Origin: Caldilineae bacterium
GTDB taxonomy: Bacteria > Chloroflexota > Anaerolineae > DUEN01
Direction: 5' to 3'
DNA length: 34,455 bases
Assembly: GCA_011176545.1 (NCBI GenBank)
Contig: DUEN01000171.1
Location: 1 to 34,455 of the forward strand
Part shown: piece after piece, positions 1 through 8,398 of the stretch
Numbering within the stretch: the stretch's first letter is position 1
How the letters are laid out: each line of letters begins with the position of its first letter
Notes under the pieces: generated by a model
Databases searched by the model: none
Told to the model about the DNA's origin: nothing
The model's input: only the letters and a program-made list of their open reading frames with translations
Made by a program: the position numbers and the translations under genes

Positions 1-69
1 GAGAGGCCCGGAGGGACTTGCTCCTCCAAGCAGAACTACCTTATATCCTTGAAAAGGGAGAAAAATACA

Positions 70-1188
70 TTGCGTAACGCACTGAGCCTGGGACGGATCT
101 TCGGCGTCGAACTCAAACTCGACTATTCCTGGTTCATCGTCTTCGCCCTGGTGGTCTGGTCCCTGACCGGCTATTACTTTCCCATGACCCATCCTGGCTG
201 GCCGACGGCGGTTTATTGGGTGATTGGAGCGATCACCGCCGTGCTTTTCTTCGCCTCGGTGGTGGCGCACGAACTGGCCCACAGCTTCGTCTCCCAGGCG
301 CAGGGGGTGCCCGTGCGCGACATCACCCTCTTCATCTTCGGTGGCGCCGCGCAGATCAGCGAGGAGCCCAAGAGCGCCCGCGACGAGTTCCTGATGGCTG
401 TGGTCGGTCCGGTCACCAGCCTGGTCATCGCCGCCCTCTTCAGCCTGCTGTGGTGGGTCAGCCGACCGATCAGCGAGCCGCTTCACGCCCTGGCCGGCTG
501 GATGGCCTGGATCAACGTCGCCTTGGCCCTGTTCAACCTCATCCCCGGTTTCCCCCTGGACGGCGGGCGGATCTTCCGAGCCCTCGTCTGGGCTATCACT
601 GGGAACCTGCGACAGGCCACCCAGATCGCCACGGGACTGGGCCGGGTGGTGGCTTACGGCTTCATCTTCTGGGGCGTCTGGCAGATCTTCGGCGGCAACT
701 GGACCAGCGGGTTGTGGATTGCCTTCATCGGCTGGTTCCTGGAGAACGCGGCGACGGCCAGCTACCGCCGTGTGGCCTTACAGGAGATGCTGGCCGGCCA
801 CACCGCCCGCGAGGTGATGATGACCGACTGTCCACATATCCCCCCCGGGTTAACCCTTGACGTCCTGGTGGATCAGGTGGTGCTGCCCAGCGGCCGACGT
901 TGCTTCCCGGTCATGGAAGGCGATGACGTCCACGGTCTGCTCACCCTGCATCTGATCAAGAAGGTCCCCCGAGAGCAATGGGCGACCACCCGGGTGGAGG
1001 ATGTGATGATCCCCCGAGACGAGCTGAAGACGGTAAAGCCCGATGACGAACTGACCCTCGTCTTCGATCGGATGGCGGCCGAAGACGTCAATCAGTTCCC
1101 CGTGATGGAAAACGGCCGCCTGCTGGGTATGGTGACCCGAGGCAACGTGCTGGCGTTCCTCCGCGCTCGGGCCGAGCTGGGCCTCTAG
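70..1188 (+). CDS. Site-2 protease family (M50) membrane metalloprotease with C-terminal CBS pair
   Basis: Intramembrane zinc protease of the Rip3/SpoIVFB-like branch of family M50. The zinc motif HELAH is at about residues 67-71. The second conserved motif, NLIPGFPLDGG, places the third zinc ligand at about D164. Several hydrophobic helices surround both motifs. The last ~125 residues form two CBS repeats (from about AREVMM and VEDVMI), which in this family usually bind adenine nucleotides and regulate the protease. I chose the TTG at 70 because GGGAG at 56-60 lies 9 nt upstream; a TTG at 49 in the same frame lacks such a site. The stop is 3 nt before the GH57 gene, so the two are probably co-transcribed. 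The substrate is unknown; anti-sigma factors are typical of the family. Confidence 0.93.
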   Translation: MRNALSLGRIFGVELKLDYSWFIVFALVVWSLTGYYFPMTHPGWPTAVYWVIGAITAVLFFASVVAHELAHSFVSQAQGVPVRDITLFIFGGAAQISEEPKSARDEFLMAVVGPVTSLVIAALFSLLWWVSRPISEPLHALAGWMAWINVALALFNLIPGFPLDGGRIFRALVWAITGNLRQATQIATGLGRVVAYGFIFWGVWQIFGGNWTSGLWIAFIGWFLENAATASYRRVALQEMLAGHTAREVMMTDCPHIPPGLTLDVLVDQVVLPSGRRCFPVMEGDDVHGLLTLHLIKKVPREQWATTRVEDVMIPRDELKTVKPDDELTLVFDRMAAEDVNQFPVMENGRLLGMVTRGNVLAFLRARAELGL

Positions 1189-1191
1189 ACG

Positions 1192-3474
1192 ATGTACATC
1201 TGGCATCTGACGCCAGACGCGCCGCGTGCACCTCACCGGGTTAGCCTGGATGAGCGGGTGATCCTGCACATCGGCACCTGGCCCATCGAGCCAGGGCAGT
1301 CGGTGTGGGTCATATGCCGCGTCGAGCATCCCGACGGGATGAGCGAGGAAGGAAGGGTTGACGCCGTCTGGGGACGCAACGAGGGCGTCAACAGCTATTG
1401 GCACGCCGAGATCGGCCCCTTTGTCAGGGGCGATCAGGTGACCTACACGGTGCACGGCCGCTCACCTCAAGGCGAGGTGATTGGTCCGATGGCCTCTTTC
1501 CAGGTGGGGCCCAAGCTCTACCTGGCTATCCTGTGGCACCAACACCAGCCGGTCTACAAGGACATCTCACATCCCACCCCCAGGGGCAGCTACGTTCAGC
1601 CCTGGGTACGGCTCCACGCCATCCGGGATTACTACAGCATGGCTGCTCTGGTGGCGGAGCATCCTGGCCTCCATCTGACCATCAACCTGACGCCCGCGCT
1701 GCTATGGCAGATCGAGGACTATGTAGAGCGAGGGGCAACCGACCAGGCCCTGGAGCTGACCCTGAAGCCGGCCGAGGCGCTGAGCGAGAAAGAAAGAGAA
1801 CAGGTACTCTGTACCTTCTTCGAGGCCCACTGGCACAATCAGATCTTCCCCCACCCTCGCTACAAGGAGCTGTTCATCCAACGATGGGAGGGCCGGCCTT
1901 TTACGGTCCAGGACCTGCGTGACCTGCAGATGTGGTTTAACCTGGCCTGGTTCGGCAAGGAGTTTCGCGAGGGAGAGGTGGCGCTGGCGACGGGTGAGGT
2001 CGCCTCGGTGCGCCGCTTCGTCGAGCAGGGGCGCGATTTCAGCGCGGCGGACATCCAGGCGATGGTCGCCGCGCAGTACAAGATCATGCGGGCAGTGATC
2101 CCCATCCATCGTCAGCTCCAGGAACGGGGTCAGATCGAGGTCTCGACCACTCCCTTCTATCACCCCATTCTGCCCTTATTGGTGGATACTGATCGGGCCA
2201 CCATCGATCGACCGGGGACGACCCATCCCCGCCGTTTTGCCCACCCCGAGGATGCTGAGGCCCACGTGTGGCTGGCCATCGAGCATTATCAGCGTTGCTT
2301 CGGGCGTTCTCCGCGCGGGATGTGGCCGGCCGAGGGAGCCGTGGGGCAGCTCGCCATCCCCTTCTTCGCCCGACACGGCGTGCGCTGGCTCGCCACGGAT
2401 CGAGGCGTGCTGGCTCGCTCCGGCCGCTGGGGTTATGACGTGGACGATCCTGACGTCCTCTGCCAGCCCTATCGCGCCGAGGAGGGGGAGCACGCCATCT
2501 CCGTCTTCTTTCGGGATACGGAGCTCTCCAATGCCATCGGCTTCCACTATCACGGCTACCCCGACTATGAGCAGGCAGCGCGGGATTTCCTGCAGGAGGT
2601 CAAGGAACGTTTCGCCCGACGGGTGACGGGCGACGAGGATCGGGTCTTGACAGTCGTGCTAGACGGCGAGAACGCCTGGGGTTCCTATCGTGAGGATGCT
2701 CGCCCCTTCCTGCACGCGCTATACGGGCTGATAGAGCGCAACGTCGAGGTGCAAACCGTCACCTTCGGCGAATACCTGGAGGGAAACCCGGCCCGAGCCG
2801 TCGCCCCCCATCCCCTGGAGGCGCAGACGAAGGTCTACGACCTCTTCACCGCTTCCTGGATCGATGAGAACGCCTCGCTGCCGGGGGTGGACCTGGGCAC
2901 CTGGATCGGCGAGGAGGAGGAGAACCGGGGATGGGAGCTGTTGGGGCAGACGCGAGACTTTCTCAGCCAGGCAGGCGCCACGCCGGAGGCGGCGCCGGAC
3001 GCCTTCCGGGCGCTGTACATGGCCGAGGGGAGCGACTGGTTCTGGTGGTTCGGCGAGGATCAGGACTCCGGCAACGATGACGAGTTCGACGACCTGTTCC
3101 GCATCCACCTCAAGAACGTCTACCGCGGCCTGGGGGCTGAGCCGCCAGCGATCCTGGACCGCCACATCGTGCCCCATGCCGTGGTATGGGCCTTCGCCCG
3201 GCAGGTCCCGCGCATTCAGCGCGGGGACCGACTGACGATACGCACGAACTGCCCGGGCATCCTCACCTGGCGTCTGGACGACGGCGAGCCTCAGACGGCC
3301 GAGATGGTGCCGGCTGGCGGCGTGATGGCCGGGATACAGCGCTATCACCTGACCTTGGGCCCCTTTCCGCCGGAGGTGCGAGAGATACGTTTCGTTTTCC
3401 ACTGTGCCCATCCGGGCTGTGACTGCCGTGACCTCTGCTGCGAACCGAGAGAGTACGTGGTGCGCAGCCGATGA
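1192..3474 (+). CDS. Glycoside hydrolase family 57 (alpha-amylase/amylopullulanase-like)
   Basis: Predicted alpha-glucan hydrolase or branching-type enzyme of family GH57, 760 aa. An N-terminal beta-rich segment of ~105 residues precedes the catalytic (beta/alpha)7 barrel. Visible GH57 motifs are HQHQP (116-120), the WPAEG block with the likely nucleophile E381, the VLDGEN block with the likely acid/base D491, and the SDWFWWFGED segment of the last conserved region. No signal peptide is seen, so it probably acts in the cytoplasm on storage glucan or malto-oligosaccharides. The extreme C-terminus is unusually cysteine-rich (CAHPGCDCRDLCC), which could bind a metal or form disulfides. It starts 3 nt after the M50 protease stop, which indicates an operon. 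The exact specificity (amylase, pullulanase or transferase) cannot be told from motifs alone. Confidence 0.93.
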   Translation: MYIWHLTPDAPRAPHRVSLDERVILHIGTWPIEPGQSVWVICRVEHPDGMSEEGRVDAVWGRNEGVNSYWHAEIGPFVRGDQVTYTVHGRSPQGEVIGPMASFQVGPKLYLAILWHQHQPVYKDISHPTPRGSYVQPWVRLHAIRDYYSMAALVAEHPGLHLTINLTPALLWQIEDYVERGATDQALELTLKPAEALSEKEREQVLCTFFEAHWHNQIFPHPRYKELFIQRWEGRPFTVQDLRDLQMWFNLAWFGKEFREGEVALATGEVASVRRFVEQGRDFSAADIQAMVAAQYKIMRAVIPIHRQLQERGQIEVSTTPFYHPILPLLVDTDRATIDRPGTTHPRRFAHPEDAEAHVWLAIEHYQRCFGRSPRGMWPAEGAVGQLAIPFFARHGVRWLATDRGVLARSGRWGYDVDDPDVLCQPYRAEEGEHAISVFFRDTELSNAIGFHYHGYPDYEQAARDFLQEVKERFARRVTGDEDRVLTVVLDGENAWGSYREDARPFLHALYGLIERNVEVQTVTFGEYLEGNPARAVAPHPLEAQTKVYDLFTASWIDENASLPGVDLGTWIGEEEENRGWELLGQTRDFLSQAGATPEAAPDAFRALYMAEGSDWFWWFGEDQDSGNDDEFDDLFRIHLKNVYRGLGAEPPAILDRHIVPHAVVWAFARQVPRIQRGDRLTIRTNCPGILTWRLDDGEPQTAEMVPAGGVMAGIQRYHLTLGPFPPEVREIRFVFHCAHPGCDCRDLCCEPREYVVRSR

Positions 3475-3590
3475 CGTGCCGCCCCCCGCTGTCCGGCCTG
3501 TCCCCCGCACGCCATTCTGCCCACTTGAGAGCATGGACGTGTGCATAAGGAAATGGCAGATTGGCGCTGTTACAGTACTCTTAGGGGCGG

Positions 3591-3596
3591 TATACT
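3591..3596 (+). promoter_or_regulatory. Possible -10 element for hflKC
   Basis: TATACT lies in the 237-nt gap between the GH57 gene and hflK. The best upstream partner (TGTTAC at 3568-3573, 17-nt spacing) is a poor -35 match, so this is only a candidate. The rest of the gap shows no gene or strong repeat. A start here would give a ~110-nt leader before hflK. Confidence 0.3.
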
Positions 3597-3711
3597 GAAG
3601 GGAACGCATCCTCAACGATCTGCTCACGTCGTTCCTGCCGGGCCTCATCGCCTGGACCGGACTCAGCGTGAAGCCAAGGAAGGATCACAGAGTTTTTAGA
3701 AAGGATAAGAT

Positions 3712-4734
3712 ATGTCTTTCCGTAACTCCTCAGATGAGACAGAGTTCGAGCAGCTCAACCGCTATCGAGCGTACTTCTCCCGGTGGTTTTCGGGCCGTAG
3801 TGGGATCTTCTATGGTGGGATTTTGATCGTCGCGCTGATCCTCTGGCTGGCCACGGGGATCTACCAGGTGCAACCGGGTGAGGAAGGGGTCATTCGTACC
3901 CTCGGCCGATACACGGGGACCACCGGCTCTGGCCTTCACTATCGCTTGCCCTGGCCTATCCAGACGGTGACGGTGGTGGACGTCGAGAGCATACGCCGGA
4001 TGGAGGTGGGATTCCGGACCGGGACCCGTGGGGGCAAACGGGAGGAGCTGAGCGAAGCCCTGATGCTGACCGAGGACGAGAACATCGTCCAGGTCGAGCT
4101 CCTGGTCCAATATCGTGTCGGGGATGTGCGCGCCTTCGTCTTCAACGTCCAGGAGCCCGAGCGGGTCCTCCGGACTACCACCGAGGTAGCCCTGCGTAGC
4201 GCTGTAGGGCAGATGACCATCGATGCGGTCATCACGGAAGAGCGGGCCCGGGTCCAAGAGGAGACGCGCGTCTTCCTCTCTCGGCTCTTGAAGGAGTACG
4301 GCACGGGTATCCTGGTGACGGACGTTCGCCTTCAGGTGGCCGATCCTCCTGCTGAGGTGCGCGATGCCTTCCAGGAGGTGGTCCGCGCCCGGGCCGACAG
4401 GGAGCGTCTGATCAACGAGGCACAGGCCTATCAGAACGACGTGGTCCCCCGGGCTCGGGGCGAGAAGCAGAAGCTGATTGAAGAGGCTGCGGCCTTCAAG
4501 GAGAAGCAGGTGCTACGGGCCACTGGCGATGCCGAGCGTTTTCTGTCGATTCTCAAGGAATATCGCCTGGCCCCGGATGTAACCCGAGAGCGAATGCATA
4601 TCGAAGCCTTGGAGACCATTCTGGCCAGGGTGGAGTTGATCCTGTTGGACACGGGTACCAACGGCAACCCAGTCCTGCCCTTCCTGCCCTTAAGGGACCT
4701 GAGCGGCCCGAGTACGGGCTTAGGAGAGGAGTAA
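3712..4734 (+). CDS. hflK: HflK-like SPFH/band 7 membrane protein
   Basis: Type II membrane protein of the SPFH/prohibitin family, 340 aa. A short N-terminal tail is followed by one transmembrane helix (about residues 34-50), the SPFH domain (QVQPGEEGVIRTLGRY onward) and a charged coiled-coil region rich in Arg/Glu/Ala. HflK normally pairs with HflC to form a large periplasmic-side cage around the FtsH AAA protease and to modulate membrane-protein turnover. AAAGGA-type sequence precedes the ATG. It sits 5 nt ahead of hflC, so the two form a classical hflKC operon. No ftsH is in the window. Confidence 0.9.
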   Translation: MSFRNSSDETEFEQLNRYRAYFSRWFSGRSGIFYGGILIVALILWLATGIYQVQPGEEGVIRTLGRYTGTTGSGLHYRLPWPIQTVTVVDVESIRRMEVGFRTGTRGGKREELSEALMLTEDENIVQVELLVQYRVGDVRAFVFNVQEPERVLRTTTEVALRSAVGQMTIDAVITEERARVQEETRVFLSRLLKEYGTGILVTDVRLQVADPPAEVRDAFQEVVRARADRERLINEAQAYQNDVVPRARGEKQKLIEEAAAFKEKQVLRATGDAERFLSILKEYRLAPDVTRERMHIEALETILARVELILLDTGTNGNPVLPFLPLRDLSGPSTGLGEE

Positions 4735-4739
4735 ATATC

Positions 4740-5645
4740 GTGAATACGCGCATCCTTCGTGGCCTGGGTGTTCTTCTGATCCTCGTGGTTATCCTTGCCA
4801 GCCAGACCATCTTCATCGTGGACGAAACCAAGCAGGCCATCGTCCTCCAGTTCGGTGATCCCATTCGCAACATACGGGACCCTGGCTTGGCTACGAAGTT
4901 ACCTTTTGTTCAGAATGTGATCTACTTTGAAAAGCGTGTCCTCTCCAGCGACGCACCGCCTCAGGAGTACCTGACCACGGACAAGAAGCGGCTGGTGGTG
5001 GATCATGTGACCCGGTGGCGGATAGCGGATCCTCTTCTCTTCTTCAAGACGGTCAGCACGGAGGCGCGGGCCCGGGCCCGCTTGGACGACATCGTCTTCT
5101 CCGAGCTGCGGCGGGAGCTGGCCACGGTCAACTTCGTTGACGTCATCTCCCAAGAGCGGGAGAACATCATGGAGAGTGTGACCCGCTCCTCCGCGGAGAA
5201 GGCCAAGGAGTTCGGCATCGAGCTCTTGGACGTCCGCATCCAGCGGGCCGACCTGCCGGAAGTGGTGCAGCAGAGCGTCTTCAATCGGATGCGGGCGGAG
5301 CGTCAGCGGGAGTCTTCCCTGTTCCGGGCTGAGGGTGAGGAGCAGGCGGCGATCATCCGCGCCCGAGCCGATCGCAACGAGACGGTCATCCTGGCTGAGG
5401 GCTATCGAGAGGCCCAGCGCCTCCGCGGTGAGGGCGAGGCTATGGCGATCAGCATCTACGCCCAGGCCCTAGAGCAGGATCCGGAGTTCTACGCCTTCTG
5501 GCGACGATTGCAGGCTTACAAGACCACCCTCAAGGCCGGGGATACCCTCGTCATCCCCGCCGATTCCGACTTTTTCCGTTATCTGATCAACACTCGACCG
5601 GGGACGGCCAGCGACGAGGCAGGCACGGCCGGCGAGGGTCCATGA
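4740..5645 (+). CDS. hflC: HflC-like SPFH/band 7 membrane protein
   Basis: Partner of HflK, 301 aa. It has an N-terminal transmembrane anchor (about residues 6-22), then an SPFH domain beginning with the FIVDETKQAIVLQFG block typical of HflC. A C-terminal helical region repeats the ARADRNETVILAEG-type motif, and the conserved FYAFWRRLQAY segment lies close to the end. Start is GTG at 4740 behind GGAGAGGAG. In characterised bacteria HflKC associates with FtsH at the cytoplasmic membrane. A strong hairpin 38 nt after the stop probably ends the transcript. Confidence 0.92.
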   Translation: MNTRILRGLGVLLILVVILASQTIFIVDETKQAIVLQFGDPIRNIRDPGLATKLPFVQNVIYFEKRVLSSDAPPQEYLTTDKKRLVVDHVTRWRIADPLLFFKTVSTEARARARLDDIVFSELRRELATVNFVDVISQERENIMESVTRSSAEKAKEFGIELLDVRIQRADLPEVVQQSVFNRMRAERQRESSLFRAEGEEQAAIIRARADRNETVILAEGYREAQRLRGEGEAMAISIYAQALEQDPEFYAFWRRLQAYKTTLKAGDTLVIPADSDFFRYLINTRPGTASDEAGTAGEGP

Positions 5646-5682
5646 GTGAGGATTCGTATTGGGAAATAGATGCGGGAAAGAT

Positions 5683-5707
5683 CTGGAGGGGCGTGAGTCC
5701 CCTCCAG
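5683..5707 (+). terminator. Hairpin terminator after hflC
   Basis: Perfect 9-bp stem CTGGAGGGG (5683-5691) and CCCCTCCAG (5699-5707) with a 7-nt loop, then AAAACTCTTTTCC. The T-run is short and slightly displaced, so this is a probable rather than a textbook Rho-independent terminator. Confidence 0.6.
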
Positions 5708-5810
5708 AAAACTCTTTTCCTTCCTGCTCCTTGCCTGCCGTTCCCGGCCCCGATGGGAATTCAGGCTGGGTCCAAGAGAGAGCTGTCTATCTGCAGGGGC
5801 GATTCATGAA

Positions 5811-5932
5811 TCACCTCTCAGACTGCCACGCGGCCTGAGATCGGCGCCATCGCCATGAGCGGCAGCTCCATCATCGTGGCGGTCAACGCCCTGTTACTGA
5901 AGCAGCTGGAGCTGAATGAACATGGCCTTTAG
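5811..5932 (+). pseudogene. C-terminal remnant of a P1B-1 copper-transporting ATPase
   Basis: Reading 5811-5932 in the frame that ends with TAG at 5930 gives about 40 residues containing RPEIGAIAMSGSSIIV and NALLLKQLEL. This is the last transmembrane helix and tail of CopA-type ATPases, including the MxxSS signature of copper/silver transporters. A TGA immediately upstream in frame, and the absence of any other ATPase domain before it, show that only the tail survives. It converges with and overlaps the last codons of the DsbA-like gene by a few nt. I infer decay after deletion or rearrangement of a third metal ATPase gene. Confidence 0.75.
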
Positions 5933-6654
5933 TCTGATGGCTCGTCTTCTTCACCGAGGACCGCCTCAATAGCCGCTCGAAGCGCTGCATAATCGCCGCC
6001 GTCTTCCACAAGTCGTCCGTTCACAAAGACGGTCGGTGTGCCCCGGACGCCTTCTTGGCGGCCTTGGAGGGTCTCCCTTTGGACTTTAGCGCTATATTTG
6101 CCGGAGTCCAGGCACTGATTGAACCGCTTCGTGTCCAGACCCAGCTCGGCGGCGAAACGCTTCAGATTTTCCAGGCTGAAGGTTCCCACGTTCTCGCCAG
6201 CCTGCTCGGCGAAGAGCTTCTCATAATAATCCCAGAAGCGGCCCTGCTCGTTGGCGCACTCAGCCGCTTCTGCGGCCCAGCGTGACTCATCGCCGAGAAA
6301 GGCGAAGTGGCGGAAGACGAAGCGCACTTTGCCCTGGCTTACATACTCCTCTTCTAGCCGACGCTCCGCGCCGGTGGCGAATCGCCGACACCACGGTCAC
6401 TGGAAATCGCCGTAGACGGTCACCACGACCGGGGCATCGGGGTCTCCCTTGCTCTTGTCCAGGCGCGCTTCCGTGGTCGGAGATGGCCCTTCATTGCGCC
6501 CTGACATCAGGAGAATCCCACCCGCCACCAACAGCAAAGCCAGCAACCCAATGGTCAGATGGCGCGCGCTCAACCAGGAGCGCCGTCCTGATCTCTGGCT
6601 CGTCGGGCGGGATCTCGCCTTCCGGGCGGTTCTCTTTCTTTTGTTTGGTGTCAC
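5929..6654 (-). CDS. DsbA-family thiol:disulfide oxidoreductase selenoprotein (UPWC active site)
   Basis: Membrane-anchored DsbA_4/thioredoxin-fold protein, 241 aa, read through one in-frame TGA at 6397-6399 (codon 86). Before the TGA: a basic N-terminus, one transmembrane helix (about residues 32-50), and the strand VVVTVYGDFQ. After it: PWCRRF, then a complete DsbA helical insert and the cis-proline loop GTPTVFVNG. The TGA therefore replaces the first cysteine of CPWC, giving U86-P-W-C89. The two halves sit in the same frame with no gap, so a frameshift is excluded. Start GTG at 6654 follows AAGGGAG. The role is probably extracytoplasmic disulfide exchange, with the adjacent CcdA/DsbD-like protein a plausible source of electrons. 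DsbA-like proteins are a known selenoprotein family. Confidence 0.92.
6358..6374 (-). promoter_or_regulatory. Candidate SECIS element in the DsbA-like mRNA
   Basis: On the minus strand a 7-bp stem CCGGCGC / GCGUCGG (one G-U pair) encloses loop GGA, starting 22 nt after the UGA, so the loop is about 30 nt downstream. This is within the known bacterial range but longer than in the four other recoded genes here. An alternative hairpin GGC-GAUUC-GCC nearer the UGA is also possible, so the exact element is uncertain. Confidence 0.45.
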
Positions 6655-6686
6655 GTGTCACTCCCTTCAGAGCGTGTTTGAAGATA

Positions 6687-6712
6687 CACCACGAAGTCAC
6701 CAAGACACTAAG
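6687..6712. repeat. Dispersed 'CACCACGAAG...AAGACAC' intergenic repeat copy
   Basis: CACCACGAAGTCACCAAG followed by ACACTAAG resembles a short repeat family I recall from intergenic DNA of several environmental bacterial phyla. Only one copy is visible here, so the assignment rests on recall rather than on internal repetition. Confidence 0.35.
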
Positions 6713-6762
6713 AAAAATCTAAGAGAATCCGGAAGTCCACCAATAGCGAAATGCTCGCCTTT

Positions 6763-6792
6763 GGTAGGGGCACGGCGCCGCCGTGCCTACCA
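6763..6792. repeat. REP-like palindrome (GTAGGGGC family)
   Basis: GGTAGGGGCACGGCG and CCGCCGTGCCTACC form a near-perfect palindrome between the DsbA-like gene and the end of the CcdA-like gene. Related GTAGGG palindromes occur at 11135, 11233, 21563, 26975 and 28108. Confidence 0.6.
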
Positions 6793-6813
6793 GGAGCCTG
6801 GCTTCTTTGCCGA

Positions 6814-8013
6814 CTAGAGCACCCAGATCAGAAGGGCGAGACCCAGAGCGGCCATCATACCGCCGGTTACACCTCGCACTGCTCGTGATGAGGATCGCTC
6901 CCACTCCTGAATCTTGTCCCCCAGCATCGGGTCTAGTGACAGGACGAGCACGACGACGAGCGGTACGACGAACATCAGGTTGTAGAGTACCAGGTAGACC
7001 ACTCCTTCCCAGAACTCTGTCTGGCTGGCCAGCAATCCCAGCACCGCCACGTAGGGGCCGCCGGAGCAGGGGAAAGTGTGCAATCCCACCAGCGTGCCCA
7101 ATACCAGCGTGGCGGGCAGCGTGGCCCGATACATCCATCGCTGTAGTGACTCCTTACTCCCTTCGGGCACCTCCAACCGGATGGGGAAGTTAGGGAAGAC
7201 GGCTCCTAACAAGTTGGTGAGGCCCAGCAGGATGAGCAGGACAGCCCCAGCCTGGCCCAGCCAGTGCCCCTGGAACAGCGTCGAGGCGCGCAGCAGCCCC
7301 AGCCCGATCAGGAAATAGACCACGTACACCGCGGCGATGTATACGGCTCCCATGCGAGCTACGGAGACCCGCGTCTTGCGGATGGTGAACAGGAAGGAGA
7401 CAAAGAAGAGCAGGATGGCCAGCGCGCATGGGTTGATCCCGTCCACCAGCCCGGTGAGCAGCACCGCCGGTAGCAGCAGGCGCGGGTTGCCGTCGGCCGT
7501 GGTCGGGAAGCTCTCTCGATTGGCCTCGAACCAGGCCAGGTAGGTCTCGATAGGGGTATCGAGCGGGTAACTCTGGACAGGGCCGGCGAAGGCCCAGACC
7601 TCGTATGTGGTATCTTCCTCGTTACGATAGATCAGGATGCGCTCCGGCAGTTGGGTGTCTGGTGTCAACAGAGCCTCCACCACCGCCCGGGGCGGCTCGC
7701 CCTGCAGGATGATGCGCCCGTCGTCGATATAGACGGCTAGGTGGCTTTGTAACTCCAACGGCACCCCTAGCCGGTCATTCAGCTCGTTCAGCTCCCGACG
7801 GTTCTCCCGCCGGTTGAGGTAGTCCTTCTTGATAAGTCGGATCTGATGGGCGGCCGTGATCTCCGCCAGCTCGCCCTCGACATAGGCTACACACTCATCG
7901 CAGGCTTCGTTGTAGTAGACGACAGCCTGGCGCCCGGAGTCTTGGGCCCAGGCCACGGCGACCGAGGCCCATGACGCGATCAGCACCAGGGCCAGTCGCA
8001 ACAACACGTTCAT
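6814..8013 (-). CDS. CcdA/DsbD-like cytochrome c biogenesis membrane protein with N-terminal thioredoxin-like domain
   Basis: Predicted transmembrane thiol-reductant transporter, 399 aa. A signal peptide (MNVLLRLALVLIASWASVAVA) is followed by an extracytoplasmic region with CDEC in a thioredoxin-like strand context (VVYYNEACDEC). Six or more transmembrane helices then carry the two DsbD/CcdA cysteine sites, DGINPCALAIL and HTFPCSGGPY. The family moves electrons from cytoplasmic thioredoxin to extracytoplasmic thiol proteins. The ATG at 8013 was chosen over an upstream in-frame ATG because GGGAGGA lies just before it. Its partner is likely the downstream DsbA-like selenoprotein, transcribed in the same direction. 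Confidence 0.85.
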   Translation of the reverse strand: MNVLLRLALVLIASWASVAVAWAQDSGRQAVVYYNEACDECVAYVEGELAEITAAHQIRLIKKDYLNRRENRRELNELNDRLGVPLELQSHLAVYIDDGRIILQGEPPRAVVEALLTPDTQLPERILIYRNEEDTTYEVWAFAGPVQSYPLDTPIETYLAWFEANRESFPTTADGNPRLLLPAVLLTGLVDGINPCALAILLFFVSFLFTIRKTRVSVARMGAVYIAAVYVVYFLIGLGLLRASTLFQGHWLGQAGAVLLILLGLTNLLGAVFPNFPIRLEVPEGSKESLQRWMYRATLPATLVLGTLVGLHTFPCSGGPYVAVLGLLASQTEFWEGVVYLVLYNLMFVVPLVVVLVLSLDPMLGDKIQEWERSSSRAVRGVTGGMMAALGLALLIWVL

Positions 8014-8398
8014 CGATGGTTCCTCCCTGTGATCCGTATTCTCGGCTTGACCTTCCAGCGACTGGAAGCGGACGGGAGTCGTGCGCACGGCGATGGGTGC
8101 CAATCGCTTGATCGTGACCAGTGTGCTGATGGTCGGCATTCAAGAGGGCACCATGCCAGGTTCGCTGCTGGCGGCTTCCGCCATGACGACTGGCCTGCTC
8201 GCCGAAGTCGGCTTGCTTTGGTGGAAGGCTTCGCACCTGTAACACGAGGGGCCTGCCCCTCCAGAGAAACCTCTTTCTTTGCCTTTCGTGCGCTTGAGCC
8301 CGGCCCGAACTTCCATGAAGGCCGGGAATGGCAGGCCAAAAGTAAAGGCGATACATACGTCGCTCTTTCAGCGGAGGAAGGCCCCTCCGTCGCTTTTC
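8014..8398. other. 385-nt gap between Fe-S subunit and CcdA-like gene
   Basis: No intact gene is convincing here. Minus-strand open frames have an arginine/serine-rich composition typical of shadows. The only protein-like signal is the transporter-like tail on the plus strand at 8081-8242, described separately. Confidence 0.6.
8081..8242 (+). pseudogene. Possible C-terminal relic of a multi-pass membrane protein
   Basis: In the frame ending at TAA 8240-8242 the plus strand encodes about 53 residues with a strongly membrane-like pattern: RTAMGANRLIVTSVLMVGI, then LLAASAMTTGLLAE, ending LLWWKASHL. The composition and Trp/Lys-rich end resemble the tail of a multi-pass transporter of the MATE/flippase kind. 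There is no ribosome site or start. I infer a decayed fragment; the family assignment is a guess. Confidence 0.35.
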
